From an uncultured SAR116 cluster alpha proteobacterium (GTDB lineage Bacteria; Pseudomonadota; Alphaproteobacteria; Puniceispirillales; Marisalimonadaceae), in assembly GCA_902618025.1 (NCBI GenBank), contig CACMYY010000001.1, forward strand, positions 62,001 through 126,000: a stretch of 64,000 nt of DNA, written 5' to 3'. The position numbers and the translations under genes were made by a program. Every line of letters begins with the position of its first letter. The stretch's first letter is position 1. Below the pieces are notes generated by a model, which saw only the letters and a program-made list of their open reading frames with translations, did not search any database and had not been told where the DNA came from. Shown here piece by piece: positions 35,850-46,044 of this stretch.

Positions 35850-37109
35850 ATGGAATATTTTATTTTTAATGAAACTGAAAAAATAATTGCTATTAGGTAT
35901 ATTAAATCAAGGCGTGTAGAAGGTTTTATATCTATTTCTGCATGGTTTTCTCTAATTGGTATTATTTTAGGTGTTGCTACTCTTATAGTTGTAATGTCAG
36001 TAATGAATGGTTTTAGAACTGAATTAGTCGATAGAATTTTAGGGATAAATGGTCATCTTATTATTTACAAGAAAAATGGACTATCTATAGAAAACTACAA
36101 CAGAATTGTAAAACAAGTCTCAGATACAGAAAATGTAATTGCAGTTACTCCTCACTTGGAAGGACAAGCTCTTGCTAATACAAAGTATACTGCTTCAGGA
36201 GTTATTATTAGAGGAACTAAATGGTCAGACTTACCAGCTAAAAAATTGCTTTGGAAATCTCTTGATAAAACAACAATAGATAATTTTAAAATAAAACAAA
36301 ATATAATTTTAGGATATAGATTAGCACAAAGATTAAATGTAAGTGTAGGGGATTACATATCTCTTATATCTCCAAACGTAATGCAAACTGCCATTGGTGT
36401 TTTGCCAATTAGACAAAACTTTAGGGTTGGCGGATTTTTTGATATTGGGATGTATGAATATGATAATAATTTTATATTTATACCTTGGGAAAAAGCAGAA
36501 AACTTTCTTTCAACAAAACAAGTAGCCCATGGAATCGAAATTTTCTTGGAAAACCCAAAATTTACTCAGTCTGTCTACTCTGACTTAAATACAAAATTAG
36601 ATAACGATTTAATCATAATTGATTGGAAAAAAAGAAATTCTTCATTTATGAATGCCCTTGAAGTTGAAAAAAACGTGATGTTTGTGATCTTAACTTTGAT
36701 TATTCTTGTAGCAACTTTTAACATAATATCTTCAATGATAATGTTGGTTCAAACAAAAAAGTCTGATATAGCACTGATGAGAACAATGGGGGCCTCAAAA
36801 TATTTAATTATAAGAATTTTTATCCTTACAGGTTCAATAATTGGTATTTTAGGTACATTTATAGGTGCATTAATAGGAATAGTTGTATCCACTAACATTG
36901 AAACTATAAGAGGTTATATATCATTCTTATTTGGACAAGAATTATTTTCGCCTGAGGTATACTTTTTGTCTACATTACCTTCAAATATAAACTTTAATGA
37001 AGTTTTAGTGGTAATATTTTTGTCAATTATTTTGACTTTGTTAGCTAGTACCTTTCCTGCTTGGAAAGCTTCAAAAATATCTCCAGCAGAGGCATTGAGA
37101 TATGAGTAG
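35850..37109 (+). CDS. lolC: Lipoprotein-releasing ABC transporter permease LolC/LolE
   Basis: LolC releases lipoproteins from the inner membrane for transport to the outer membrane. The 419-aa protein has the N-terminal helix after RYIKSRRVEGFISISAWFSL, a periplasmic domain of about 220 aa, and the FtsX-type C-terminal helices with MIMLVQTKKSDIALMRTMGASK and a PAWKASKISPAEALRYE end. Only one permease gene is present, so it probably works as a homodimer (LolF type). It overlaps lolD by 8 nt. Confidence 0.94.
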   Translation: MEYFIFNETEKIIAIRYIKSRRVEGFISISAWFSLIGIILGVATLIVVMSVMNGFRTELVDRILGINGHLIIYKKNGLSIENYNRIVKQVSDTENVIAVTPHLEGQALANTKYTASGVIIRGTKWSDLPAKKLLWKSLDKTTIDNFKIKQNIILGYRLAQRLNVSVGDYISLISPNVMQTAIGVLPIRQNFRVGGFFDIGMYEYDNNFIFIPWEKAENFLSTKQVAHGIEIFLENPKFTQSVYSDLNTKLDNDLIIIDWKKRNSSFMNALEVEKNVMFVILTLIILVATFNIISSMIMLVQTKKSDIALMRTMGASKYLIIRIFILTGSIIGILGTFIGALIGIVVSTNIETIRGYISFLFGQELFSPEVYFLSTLPSNINFNEVLVVIFLSIILTLLASTFPAWKASKISPAEALRYE

Positions 37110-37815
37110 ATTAACTGGTAAAAGAGACTTATTAATTTTAAAGAATATTACTCATGTTTATAATCAACAATCCCAAAAAATTAAAGTTCTTAATAACATA
37201 AATCTTAGAGTATTTAGGGGGGAAATAATTTCTTTAATAGGTCCCAGTGGTACTGGAAAATCAACTTTATTAAATATTGCAGGTTTACTTGAGCAACCGA
37301 CATTTGGAACAATTAGTTTAAGTGGACACAATTGCACAAAATTAAGTGAAGACAGCAAAACAATACTGAGAGGATCTAAAATTGGTTTTGTTTTTCAGTC
37401 TCACCGTCTTTTTCATGAGTTTTCCGCTGTTGAAAATGTAATGTTACCGCAATTAATTATGGGTAAATCTAAAATAGTATCAAAAAAACATTCAATAGAG
37501 TTGTTATCTATATTAGGTTTAAAAAACAGACTTGACTTTAGACCTGCTAAATTGTCTGGGGGAGAAGCTCAAAGAGTTGCTATCGCAAGAGCTTTAGCTA
37601 ATTCTCCAAGTTTAATATTAGCAGATGAACCTACTGGAAATTTGGATGCAACAAGTGCAAAAAATGTTTTTGATATTTTATACAAATTAGTCAAATCTTT
37701 AGATATAAGTTGTATTTTTGCAACCCACAATAATGATTTAGCAAAATTAATGGATAGGAAGATAATATTAAAAAACGGTTCTATTAGTGAACAATATTTA
37801 CAAGAACTGGATTAA
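37102..37815 (+). CDS. lolD: Lipoprotein-releasing ABC transporter ATPase LolD
   Basis: The 237-aa ABC ATPase powers LolC. Motifs are Walker A GPSGTGKSTLLN, the Q-loop FVFQSHRLFHEFSAVENV, signature LSGGEAQRVAIARAL, Walker B LILADEPTGNLD and the H-loop FATHN. It overlaps lolC and is followed by dnaE after 5 nt. Confidence 0.96.
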   Translation: MSRLTGKRDLLILKNITHVYNQQSQKIKVLNNINLRVFRGEIISLIGPSGTGKSTLLNIAGLLEQPTFGTISLSGHNCTKLSEDSKTILRGSKIGFVFQSHRLFHEFSAVENVMLPQLIMGKSKIVSKKHSIELLSILGLKNRLDFRPAKLSGGEAQRVAIARALANSPSLILADEPTGNLDATSAKNVFDILYKLVKSLDISCIFATHNNDLAKLMDRKIILKNGSISEQYLQELD

Positions 37816-37820
37816 AAAAA

Positions 37821-40800
37821 ATGAAAGATTTGTTTATCCATTTAAGATTACATTCTAATTTTTCATTAGCTGAAGGCATGCTATCTTTTGATTACATATC
37901 TAAATTTTGTATAGAGAACAATCAGCCTGCAATAGCTATTACAGATACATCCAATCTTTTTGGAGCCCTAGAATTTTCTTTAAAAATGACCTCTTTTGGT
38001 ATTCAGCCTATAATTGGTATTCAAGTAAATATATGTCATAATGAACATAATGAAAAAAATGTTGGTGAGGTTGTTTTAATAGCTAAAAATGATATTGGTT
38101 ACAAAAATCTACTTTTTTTAACAAGTAGTATTTCAAATGATGAAAATTATTACAAAATCATAAATACTTATGATTTAGAAAGATATAAAGATGGTCTTAT
38201 TTTACTTACAGGAGGGGTTGAGAATGGTTTCATAGGCAAACCAGCATCTTTAAATAATATTAATTTAGCTTATGAACGTTTAAAATATTTAAAAATTTTT
38301 TTTCATGATAATATCTATGTTGAACTTCAAAGGCATGGTATAGGTAATCAAGTTATTGCTGAAAAAAATCTGTTGGACTTAGCAGATAAGCTTGAAATTC
38401 CTCTAGTAGCAACTAATGATTGTTTCTTTGAAAATGAACATAAATTTAATGCACATCAAGTTCTTACATGTATAGATAAAGGGCAGACTATTTCCTCTGA
38501 TAATACTAGAATTTTAACAAAAGAACATTATCTCAAAGATCCCAAAAAAATGATATCATTATTTAAAGATATTCCAGAAGCAATTAAAAATACTGTTATA
38601 ATAGCTAAAAGATGCTCATTTTTTGTTAAAACACGTGATCCAATACTTCCTAAATATCCTGGTTTAGAAAATATCAGTGAAGCAGAATATCTTTCTAATA
38701 TTTCCTACAAAGGTTTAATGAAAAGAATAGAGGCATCTAAGGAAATATTTTCTGAAAATAAAAAAAATGAATATAAAAACCGTCTTAAAAAAGAGCTTAA
38801 AATTATCACTGAGATGGGGTTTTCTGGTTATTTTTTAATAGTTTTTGATTTTATAAATTGGTCAAAAAATAATAAGATCCCCGTGGGTCCTGGTCGTGGT
38901 TCTGGAGCCGGGTCAATTGTGGCATGGTCACTTAACATAACAGATCTTGATCCAATTAAATGGGGGTTATTGTTTGAACGTTTCCTTAATCCTGAACGTA
39001 TATCAATGCCTGATTTTGATATAGATTTTTGTCAAGATAGAAGGGAGGAGGTTATAAGTTATGTAAGAAATAGATATGGAAAAGATAAAGTTGCTCAAAT
39101 AATAACTTTTGGAAGTCTTCAGGCAAAAGCCGCTATTCGAGATGTTGGTAGGGTATTGGAAATGCCCTATGGACAGGTAGATAAAATTGCAAAGTTAATA
39201 CCATTTATTCCCTCAAAACCTATTACAATTAGAGAAGCTATCGAAACGAACGACACTCTTAAACATGAAATCGCTGAAAATGAGCAAGTGCAAAACTTAA
39301 TAGATACTGCTATTAATATAGAAGGTCTAAACAGACATGTTTCAACTCATGCTGCTGGTATAGTAATTGGTGATAGGCCACTACATAAAATACTCCCATT
39401 GTACAAATTTGGTGAACTTGAAATGCCAGCTACTCAATTTAACATGAAATATGTTGAAAAAGCTGGACTTGTTAAATTTGATTTTCTTGGTCTGAAAACA
39501 TTAACAATCATTGCTAAAGCTGAATATCTAATTAAAAAAAGAAATGTAAATTTTGAACTTAGTCAAATATCGTTAGAAGATAAAAAAACATATGAAATGT
39601 TATCATCTGGCGCTACAACAGGGATTTTTCAATTAGAATCTGCTGGGATGAAGGATGTTCTAATTGGTCTTAAACCAGATCGGTTTGAAGACATTATTGC
39701 TGTTGTGTCATTATACAGGCCAGGTCCGATGGAAAATATTCCTAGTTACATTAATAGAAAACATAAAAAAGAAAATATTGTATATATGCACGCAAGTTTA
39801 GAACCTATTTTGGCAGAAACTTATGGAATATTTATTTATCAAGAGCAAGTATTAAGAGCAGCACAAATATTAGCAGACTTTTCGTTAGCGAAAGCTGACA
39901 TTCTAAGAAGAGCAATGGGGAAAAAAGATAAAAATGAAATGTCCGAACAAAAGAGATTTTTTTTATTGGGTGCGAAAAAAAAGGGAATTACTGAAAAAAA
40001 TGCTATTGAGATTTTTGATCAAATTGCAGCTTTTGCCGGTTATGGTTTTAATAAATCGCATGCAGCAGCTTATGCTTTAATTGCTTACCAAACTGCTTGG
40101 ATTAAGACAAATTACCCTTATGAGTTTTTTGTATCAATGATGACTATAGAAAATAATAACACTGAAAAATTATCATCTTTTGTTGAAGATTCAAAAAATC
40201 TTGGCATACAAATACTCAAGCCATGTATAAACAAAAGCAGTCACGAATTTATAATTGAAGAAATATCAAAAGGAAAAATTGGCATAAGATATTCGTTATC
40301 GTCCTTAAAAAACGTCGGTACTGATGCTATTAAACAAATTGTTAGAATTAGGAATAAATTTGGAATTTTTAAAGATATTGACGATTTTTTAGATAAAGTT
40401 CCATATGGCTTGTTAACAAAAAAATCATTTGAAAGTTTAATTATGTCTGGAGCTTTTGACCCAATTGAAAAAAATAGGAGTAAATTATTTAATTCCATTG
40501 ATTTGATTTTAAATCATTCACAATACATAGAAAAGGAAAAGCGCTCTTATCAATCAAATCTTTTTAATAATTGTAGTGACAACAAATTATTTATTGATCT
40601 TCCAAATATAACAGAGTGGGGATTTCAAGAAAGTATTAATAATGAATTTTTATCTCTTGGATTATATTTGTCATCTCACCCATTAGATAGTTATTCTAAA
40701 ATATTATCAAAAACAAAAATAAAAAACGTGAGTGAAATTTTAAAAAAACCACAAAAATACTATAATAAAAATTTAAAATTATGTGGTTTACTTACTAAAA

Positions 40801-41246
40801 TACAAAAAAAACAATCTTTTCGTGGTAGATGGGCCACAATACAGTTAAGTGATTTAAGCGGTTCTTGTGAAATTTTAATTTATTCTGATATTTTAAATAA
40901 GTACGAAAATTATTTAACTGAAAGAAATTTAATTTTAATAGATGTACAAATAAAAACTGAAAATAATCAAGTACCTAGAATAATTGCAAATAGGGTAATT
41001 TCTTTAAATGAATTTGTTGCAGAAAGTAAGTGTAATATGACTTTGTTTACGAAAGGTGACGAATATTTACAAAAACTTGTTCCATTATTAAATGTTTTAG
41101 AATTTGGAAAATCTAATATTTTAATAAATAAGTCAAATGACAAACAGCAAGTCGAAATTAAAATAAAAGAAGATATAAAATTATCATCAAAACTTATTCA
41201 TGATATTTCTAAAGTAAAAGGTATAAATAACATTATTTTTTCATAA
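37821..41246 (+). CDS. dnaE: DNA polymerase III alpha subunit
   Basis: The 1141-aa replicative polymerase has the N-terminal PHP domain (FIHLRLHSNFSLAEGML) and the polymerase catalytic aspartates in PDFDIDFCQDRRE, with GPGRGSGAGSIVAW and YRPGPMENIPSYI around them. A helix-hairpin-helix and an OB fold (LCGLLTKIQKKQSFRGRWATIQLSD) follow. It is of normal size. The end is followed by a candidate promoter for rpsB within 20 nt. Confidence 0.97.
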   Translation: MKDLFIHLRLHSNFSLAEGMLSFDYISKFCIENNQPAIAITDTSNLFGALEFSLKMTSFGIQPIIGIQVNICHNEHNEKNVGEVVLIAKNDIGYKNLLFLTSSISNDENYYKIINTYDLERYKDGLILLTGGVENGFIGKPASLNNINLAYERLKYLKIFFHDNIYVELQRHGIGNQVIAEKNLLDLADKLEIPLVATNDCFFENEHKFNAHQVLTCIDKGQTISSDNTRILTKEHYLKDPKKMISLFKDIPEAIKNTVIIAKRCSFFVKTRDPILPKYPGLENISEAEYLSNISYKGLMKRIEASKEIFSENKKNEYKNRLKKELKIITEMGFSGYFLIVFDFINWSKNNKIPVGPGRGSGAGSIVAWSLNITDLDPIKWGLLFERFLNPERISMPDFDIDFCQDRREEVISYVRNRYGKDKVAQIITFGSLQAKAAIRDVGRVLEMPYGQVDKIAKLIPFIPSKPITIREAIETNDTLKHEIAENEQVQNLIDTAINIEGLNRHVSTHAAGIVIGDRPLHKILPLYKFGELEMPATQFNMKYVEKAGLVKFDFLGLKTLTIIAKAEYLIKKRNVNFELSQISLEDKKTYEMLSSGATTGIFQLESAGMKDVLIGLKPDRFEDIIAVVSLYRPGPMENIPSYINRKHKKENIVYMHASLEPILAETYGIFIYQEQVLRAAQILADFSLAKADILRRAMGKKDKNEMSEQKRFFLLGAKKKGITEKNAIEIFDQIAAFAGYGFNKSHAAAYALIAYQTAWIKTNYPYEFFVSMMTIENNNTEKLSSFVEDSKNLGIQILKPCINKSSHEFIIEEISKGKIGIRYSLSSLKNVGTDAIKQIVRIRNKFGIFKDIDDFLDKVPYGLLTKKSFESLIMSGAFDPIEKNRSKLFNSIDLILNHSQYIEKEKRSYQSNLFNNCSDNKLFIDLPNITEWGFQESINNEFLSLGLYLSSHPLDSYSKILSKTKIKNVSEILKKPQKYYNKNLKLCGLLTKIQKKQSFRGRWATIQLSDLSGSCEILIYSDILNKYENYLTERNLILIDVQIKTENNQVPRIIANRVISLNEFVAESKCNMTLFTKGDEYLQKLVPLLNVLEFGKSNILINKSNDKQQVEIKIKEDIKLSSKLIHDISKVKGINNIIFS

Positions 41247-41265
41247 TTTCCATAAACATAAAAAC

Positions 41266-41294
41266 TTGCAATCTCAATAAAATTGATCTATGAA
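41266..41294 (+). promoter_or_regulatory. Candidate promoter for the rpsB operon
   Basis: TTGCAA (41266-41271) and TATGAA (41289-41294) are 17 nt apart, each matching 4 of 6 consensus bases. A start near 41300 would place the whole structured leader in the transcript. Confidence 0.4.
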
Positions 41295-41309
41295 ATACCA
41301 ATCTTGTGT

Positions 41310-41365
41310 AATGTTAGGTTTTACAACCGTCCGGTGTTCGTGAACATTACTATAACATTAACCGG
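41310..41365 (+). ncRNA. Structured rpsB leader with a possible pseudoknot
   Basis: AATGTT (41310-41315) can pair with AACATT (41343-41348), enclosing the hairpin GGTT-ttac-AACC (41317-41328). CCGGT (41331-41335), inside that loop, can pair with ACCGG (41361-41365) just before the ribosome site AAAAGGAAA of rpsB. AACATT can alternatively pair with the nearby TGTT (41335-41338). This is a plausible switch at the S2 start. S2 leaders that control rpsB by feedback are known in E. coli, and rpsB leader motifs have been proposed in alphaproteobacteria. Membership of that class is inferred. Confidence 0.55.
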
Positions 41366-41379
41366 TAAAAGGAAATATT

Positions 41380-42222
41380 ATGACTTCATCACCAACATTT
41401 ACAATGCGTCAGTTGTTAGAAGCTGGCGTCCACTTTGGTCACCATACTAGAAGATGGAACCCCAAAATGGAACCATATATTTTTGGAAAAAGAAATAGTA
41501 TTCATATAATTAACTTAGAAAAAACAGTTCCAATGTTATATGAAGCTTTAGAGGCAATTCAATCCATAGCTAAAAATGGTGGTAAATTTTTATTTGTAGG
41601 CACTAAACGTTCTGCATCTGATTTGATTGCTCAAGCTGCAAATGATTGTGGTCAATATTATGTCAATCATAGATGGCTAGGTGGAATGCTTACTAATTGG
41701 GAAACAGTATCAAAATCTATAAAAAAACTCAAAAATCTTGAAGAAAGAATCTCGTCTGGTGAAATTAATAGTTTAACAAAAAAAGAAAGACTTAATATTG
41801 AAAGGCAAAAAGAAAAGCTAGATCTGACTTTAGGCGGTATTAAAAATATGAATGGTATTCCTGATGCAATATTTATCATAGACACAAATAAAGAGGCAAT
41901 AGCTGTTTTGGAAGCCAACAATCTAAATATTCCTGTAATTGCAGTATGTGATACTAATACTAATCCATCTGGAGTTGATTATCCGATACCCGGAAATGAT
42001 GACGCGTTAAGAGCTATCTCTCTTTATTGTAATCTAGTTGCTGCCTCTGTTCTTAAAGGCTTGGAGAGTAATTTAGAACAAAGTGGTATTGATATTGGAG
42101 AAGCACCTGATCTTGAAGAAAAAAATGTTGAAGAAGATAATTTGATTAAAGAAAATTTAAGTGATAAAGATTCTGATGAGCAAATTCCAAATGAAGAAGT
42201 TTCAAATGCAGTTGTTTCATAA
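41380..42222 (+). CDS. rpsB: 30S ribosomal protein S2
   Basis: The 280-aa protein begins [23 protein letters not shown] and has [27 protein letters not shown] and [14 protein letters not shown]. The last 45 residues are an acidic extension ([10 protein letters not shown]), common in alphaproteobacteria. AAAGG lies before the ATG and may be masked by the leader. It heads the operon with tsf. Confidence 0.97.
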   Translation: MTSSPTFTMRQLLEAGVHFGHHTRRWNPKMEPYIFGKRNSIHIINLEKTVPMLYEALEAIQSIAKNGGKFLFVGTKRSASDLIAQAANDCGQYYVNHRWLGGMLTNWETVSKSIKKLKNLEERISSGEINSLTKKERLNIERQKEKLDLTLGGIKNMNGIPDAIFIIDTNKEAIAVLEANNLNIPVIAVCDTNTNPSGVDYPIPGNDDALRAISLYCNLVAASVLKGLESNLEQSGIDIGEAPDLEEKNVEEDNLIKENLSDKDSDEQIPNEEVSNAVVS

Positions 42223-42293
42223 AACATTAACAATCAGACTATTTGAATATTACTAAAAATACTATTGTGTTATATTTGTTGAAAGGAAATTAA

Positions 42294-43220
42294 ATGAATT
42301 TGTCAGCTTCGATGGTAAAAGAATTAAGAGAAAAGAGCGGTGCAGGCATGATGGACTGTAAAAAAGCTCTTATTGCAACAAATGGCATTGTTGAAGATGC
42401 GATCGATTGGCTCAGAAAGCAAGGTCTTTCTGCTGTTGCTAAAAAGTCAGATAGAATAGCTGCTGAAGGATTAATTGGCATAACTATAAAAGGCACTAAA
42501 GGAGCTCTTATTGAAGTTAACTCTGAAACAGACTTCGTAGCAAGGAATGAATTATTTCAAAAATTTGTGAAAACTTGTAGTCAACTTGCACTTGAAAGTA
42601 AAAGTGACATTAATTTTTTAAAAACACTTCTTTTTCCTAATACTGATAAGACAGTAAACCAAGAGCTTACAAATAATATTGCAACAATCGGTGAAAACAT
42701 GAATATTAGACGTGCAGAATATTTAGAAGTGTCCGAAGGGATTTTAGTTTCTTACATTCATAATAAAGTTACAGATGATTTAGGTAAATTGGGAGTAATC
42801 GTAGCTATTGAAACAAAGGCAAACGATAAACAAATAATAGAAACTGGGAAGAAAATAGCCATGCATATTGCTGCAACTTCTCCTAAATCTCTAAATATTA
42901 ATGACCTTAATAAAGATTTAGTTGATAGAGAAAAAAATGTTTTTATGGATCAAGCAATTGCGTCAGGGAAACCTGTAGAGATTGCAGAAAAAATGGTTCA
43001 AGGAAGAATGCAGAAATTTTTTAAAGATGTTGTTCTTAATGAACAGATTTCTGTAATTGATGGTGAATCTAAAATTAAAGATATAGTTAGGGATTTATCT
43101 GAGAATGTTGGCACTCAGGTTGTAATAAAAGATTTTAAGATACTAAAATTAGGTGAAGGTATAGAAGTTATTGAAAGCGATTTTGCATCTGAAGTCGCAG
43201 CAACAGCGTCCATGAATTAA
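42294..43220 (+). CDS. tsf: Elongation factor Ts
   Basis: EF-Ts recycles EF-Tu by releasing GDP. The 308-aa protein has SASMVKELREKSGAGMMDCKKAL and the LIEVNSETDFVARN motif that contacts EF-Tu. It is followed by pyrH after 21 nt, the common bacterial order. AAAGGAAA precedes the ATG. Confidence 0.97.
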   Translation: MNLSASMVKELREKSGAGMMDCKKALIATNGIVEDAIDWLRKQGLSAVAKKSDRIAAEGLIGITIKGTKGALIEVNSETDFVARNELFQKFVKTCSQLALESKSDINFLKTLLFPNTDKTVNQELTNNIATIGENMNIRRAEYLEVSEGILVSYIHNKVTDDLGKLGVIVAIETKANDKQIIETGKKIAMHIAATSPKSLNINDLNKDLVDREKNVFMDQAIASGKPVEIAEKMVQGRMQKFFKDVVLNEQISVIDGESKIKDIVRDLSENVGTQVVIKDFKILKLGEGIEVIESDFASEVAATASMN

Positions 43221-43241
43221 TTACTTACCTAAGGGATAGTT

Positions 43242-43952
43242 TTGAATAACTTTAAATGGAAAAAAATCCTTCTAAAAATTTCAGGTGAGTCCTTAATGGG
43301 ACAAGATTCTTTTGGTATAAATCCAAAAGTAATAAAATCATTTGCTAATAAGGTTGAAGAAGTTGTTAATTCTGGTGTTCAACTATGTATAGTTGTTGGT
43401 GGAGGTAATATTTATAGAGGTATTTCAAATACTAAAAGTGGTATGGACAGAGCTACTGGTGATTATATGGGCATGCTAGCTACTGTGATGAATAGCCTTG
43501 CAATTCAAAATGCAATGGAGCAAATTGGAATTCAAACAAGAGTACAGTCAGCTTTGCCAATTTCTGCTGTTTGTGAACAATATATTAGAAGAAGAGCCAA
43601 AAGACATATGGAAAAAGGAAGAGTTGTAATTTTTGCAGCGGGAACTGGTAATCCCTATTTTACAACTGATACAGCAGCAGCGCTTAGAGCATCAGAGATG
43701 GATTGTGATGTTATTATAAAAGCAACACTTGTAGATGGTGTTTATTCTGCTGATCCCAAAAAAGACAAAAAAGCCTTCAAATATAATAATCTGAGTTATT
43801 TAGATGTTTTAAGTAAAGATCTTAAAGTAATGGATGCATCTGCAATATCGCTTGCAAGAGAAAACAAAATACCAATTTTGGTTTGCTCTATTAACAAAAA
43901 TCTTAATAAAGTTTTGAATGGTAAGGGCTCTTATACTATCATTTCTGATTAG
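43242..43952 (+). CDS. pyrH: UMP kinase
   Basis: PyrH phosphorylates UMP to UDP. The 236-aa amino-acid-kinase fold protein has [39 protein letters not shown] and [21 protein letters not shown]-like (here [16 protein letters not shown]). The start is TTG at 43242, with AAGGGA 5 nt upstream. Confidence 0.96.
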   Translation: MNNFKWKKILLKISGESLMGQDSFGINPKVIKSFANKVEEVVNSGVQLCIVVGGGNIYRGISNTKSGMDRATGDYMGMLATVMNSLAIQNAMEQIGIQTRVQSALPISAVCEQYIRRRAKRHMEKGRVVIFAAGTGNPYFTTDTAAALRASEMDCDVIIKATLVDGVYSADPKKDKKAFKYNNLSYLDVLSKDLKVMDASAISLARENKIPILVCSINKNLNKVLNGKGSYTIISD

Positions 43953-43964
43953 GAAGGAATTTTA

Positions 43965-44522
43965 ATGACAGAATTAAATTCTAATGAGATAAAAAGTCGA
44001 ATGGAAAAAGCTGTCGATTCATTAAAAAAAGATTTGAGTGGTCTTAGGGTTGGCAGAGCATCCTCATCAATGTTAGATCAAATAAACGTTAGTGCATACG
44101 GAAGTATAATGCCTTTAAATCAGGTCAGCACTGTAAGCGTTCCAGAAGCAAGGTTATTGCTAGTAAATGTATGGGATAGTTCGTTGGTAACTACCATTGA
44201 TAAAAGTATCAGAGAAAGTCCATTGGGACTTAACCCTATGGTAGAAGGTAATGTAATAAGAATAAATATTCCTCCTTTATCTGAGGAAAGAAGGCTAGAA
44301 ATTACCAAGGTGGCAGCAAAGTATGCTGAAACTTCAAAAATTGCTGTTAGAAATATTAGACGTGATTATGTAGAAAGTGTAAGAAAACTTCAGAAAAATG
44401 GGGAAATTAGCGAAGATCAAAAACATCAAGATGAAATTTTGATACAAGAAATTACAGATATAATGATCAAAAATATTGATACGGTTTTATTAAATAAAGA
44501 AAAAGAAATTTTAGAAAATTAA
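43965..44522 (+). CDS. frr: Ribosome recycling factor
   Basis: Frr splits ribosomes after termination together with EF-G. The 185-aa protein has KSRMEKAVDSLKKDLSGLRVGRASSSML-type N-terminus, and the LTEERR-like motif (PPLSEERRLEITKVAAKYAE) and RNIRRD. The order pyrH-frr-uppS is standard. The stop lies 2 nt before uppS. Confidence 0.97.
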   Translation: MTELNSNEIKSRMEKAVDSLKKDLSGLRVGRASSSMLDQINVSAYGSIMPLNQVSTVSVPEARLLLVNVWDSSLVTTIDKSIRESPLGLNPMVEGNVIRINIPPLSEERRLEITKVAAKYAETSKIAVRNIRRDYVESVRKLQKNGEISEDQKHQDEILIQEITDIMIKNIDTVLLNKEKEILEN

Positions 44523-44524
44523 TT

Positions 44525-45211
44525 ATGAAACTAGATCATCTGGCTATCATAATGGATGGTAATAGGCGTTGGGCGCGTGCCAATAATTTGCCATCTTACG
44601 AAGGTCACCGTAAGGGTGCAAATAACTTATGGGATATAATAAACAGTGTCCAAAAATTAAAATTAAAATTTCTTACTGTATTTGTTTTTTCAACAGAAAA
44701 TTGGAAAAGATCGAGTAGTGAAATTTCTTTTTTAATGAAATTATTAAACCAATTCCTAGATGAAACAATTTCAAAAATTGATAAAAATAGCTTTAAAATT
44801 AGATTTATTGGTGATTTTTTACCATTTGAAAAACAAGTTAAAGAAAAAATTAATATTATAACTAAGACTTCCAGTAATAATAAAGGAGTTGTAATTACCT
44901 TAGCCCTAAATTACGGTGGTAGATTAGACATAATTTCAGCTATAAACAAAATTTTAATTAATGGTAAAAAAACTAATCTAATTAATGAAATTGAATTTAA
45001 AAAATATACATTGAATAAAGATATACCTGATCCTGATCTTTTGATACGAACTGGTGGTGAAATGAGATTATCTAATTTTCTTTTATGGGATTTAGCTTAT
45101 ACAGAATTAATGTTTGTTAGAGAAATGTGGCCAGACTTTAATAAATCAATTTTAGAAAATTGTATGGTAGAATATGCCAAGAGAAATAGAAAATATGGTG
45201 GAGATAATTAA
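44525..45211 (+). CDS. uppS: Undecaprenyl diphosphate synthase
   Basis: UppS builds the C55 lipid carrier for cell-wall synthesis. The 228-aa cis-prenyltransferase has HLAIIMDGNRRWARA with the Mg-binding Asp, GHRKGANNL, FVFSTENWKR, and the C-terminal DPDLLIRTGGEMRLSNFLLWDLAYTEL. It links to cdsA and dxr in the same operon. Confidence 0.97.
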   Translation: MKLDHLAIIMDGNRRWARANNLPSYEGHRKGANNLWDIINSVQKLKLKFLTVFVFSTENWKRSSSEISFLMKLLNQFLDETISKIDKNSFKIRFIGDFLPFEKQVKEKINIITKTSSNNKGVVITLALNYGGRLDIISAINKILINGKKTNLINEIEFKKYTLNKDIPDPDLLIRTGGEMRLSNFLLWDLAYTELMFVREMWPDFNKSILENCMVEYAKRNRKYGGDN

Positions 45212-46030
45212 ATTTTTTTTAGAATAATTAGCCTATTAAATCTTCAAGAATTTAGACAAAGATTTATTTCGACGATAACTCTAGTTTTTTTGTTTAGTTT
45301 TTTATTATATTTGGGTACTCCTTTTCTAACAATTTTATTTTGTTTTCTTTTTAGTCTTGTATTACTTGAATTTGAAAGTTTATCATCAATCCTTAAGAAG
45401 AGAATACAATATTTTAAAATTGTGTTATTACAAATAATTTTATTAGTTTACACAATTTTTGAAATTAATAATTACGATATTTTACCAATTATTATCAACA
45501 ATTTTATTTTTTTTCTGATTTTTTCCTTCTTAATTAATTTATTTTTTTTTATTTTTAATAAAACTAATTTAATAAAATTTATCTTATCAAATCTTATAAT
45601 TTTTTCTTTTTTTTCATTAATTGGTATTCTGCATAAACCTAATGGTTTATATGTAATTTTATATATTGTTATCTTAGTTAGTACTATGGATATATTTGCA
45701 TATTTAGGGGGTAAAATATTAGGCAAAAATAAAATAATTCCTAGTATTAGTAAGGGTAAAACTATAGAAGGTACTGCTATTGGGTTAGTATTTATCATTA
45801 TTACATCTTTCATGGTAAAAGATTTAATAAATTATAATATTATCTATTCTATTATGTACGGTTTGATAATTGGTATTTTATCCTTTTTTGGAGACTTAAT
45901 TGAATCTGTTTTCAAAAGAGACGTTGGGGTTAAAGATAGTGGCAAATTAATTCCTGGTCACGGAGGTTTGATGGATAGATTTGACGGTTATTTTTTAGTT
46001 ATACCTTTTTGTTATATTTTTATTAATTAA
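45212..46030 (+). CDS. cdsA: Phosphatidate cytidylyltransferase with a probable ATT start
   Basis: CdsA makes CDP-diacylglycerol for phospholipid synthesis. The signature SVFKRDVGVKDSGKLIPGHGGLMDRFDG is at the C-terminus (here ESVFKRD... then DRFDGYF), with several membrane helices before it. The ORF track begins at TTG 45290, but the same frame runs further upstream as LLNLQEFRQRFISTITLV, the usual CdsA start, and has no ATG, GTG or TTG before the stop. ATT at 45212, directly after the uppS stop and 8 nt behind GGAG, is the best start; ATT 45227 is a second choice. Length is then 272 aa. Confidence 0.9.
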   Translation: MFFRIISLLNLQEFRQRFISTITLVFLFSFLLYLGTPFLTILFCFLFSLVLLEFESLSSILKKRIQYFKIVLLQIILLVYTIFEINNYDILPIIINNFIFFLIFSFLINLFFFIFNKTNLIKFILSNLIIFSFFSLIGILHKPNGLYVILYIVILVSTMDIFAYLGGKILGKNKIIPSISKGKTIEGTAIGLVFIIITSFMVKDLINYNIIYSIMYGLIIGILSFFGDLIESVFKRDVGVKDSGKLIPGHGGLMDRFDGYFLVIPFCYIFIN

Positions 46031-46044
46031 AAAGTAATTTAAAA

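Noticed and set aside
41335-41346. TGTTC-GT-GAACA as a LexA or repressor operator at rpsB
   Set aside because: The inverted GTTC/GAAC spacing does not fit the direct GTTC-N7-GTTC used by alphaproteobacteria; it is better explained as part of the leader RNA.
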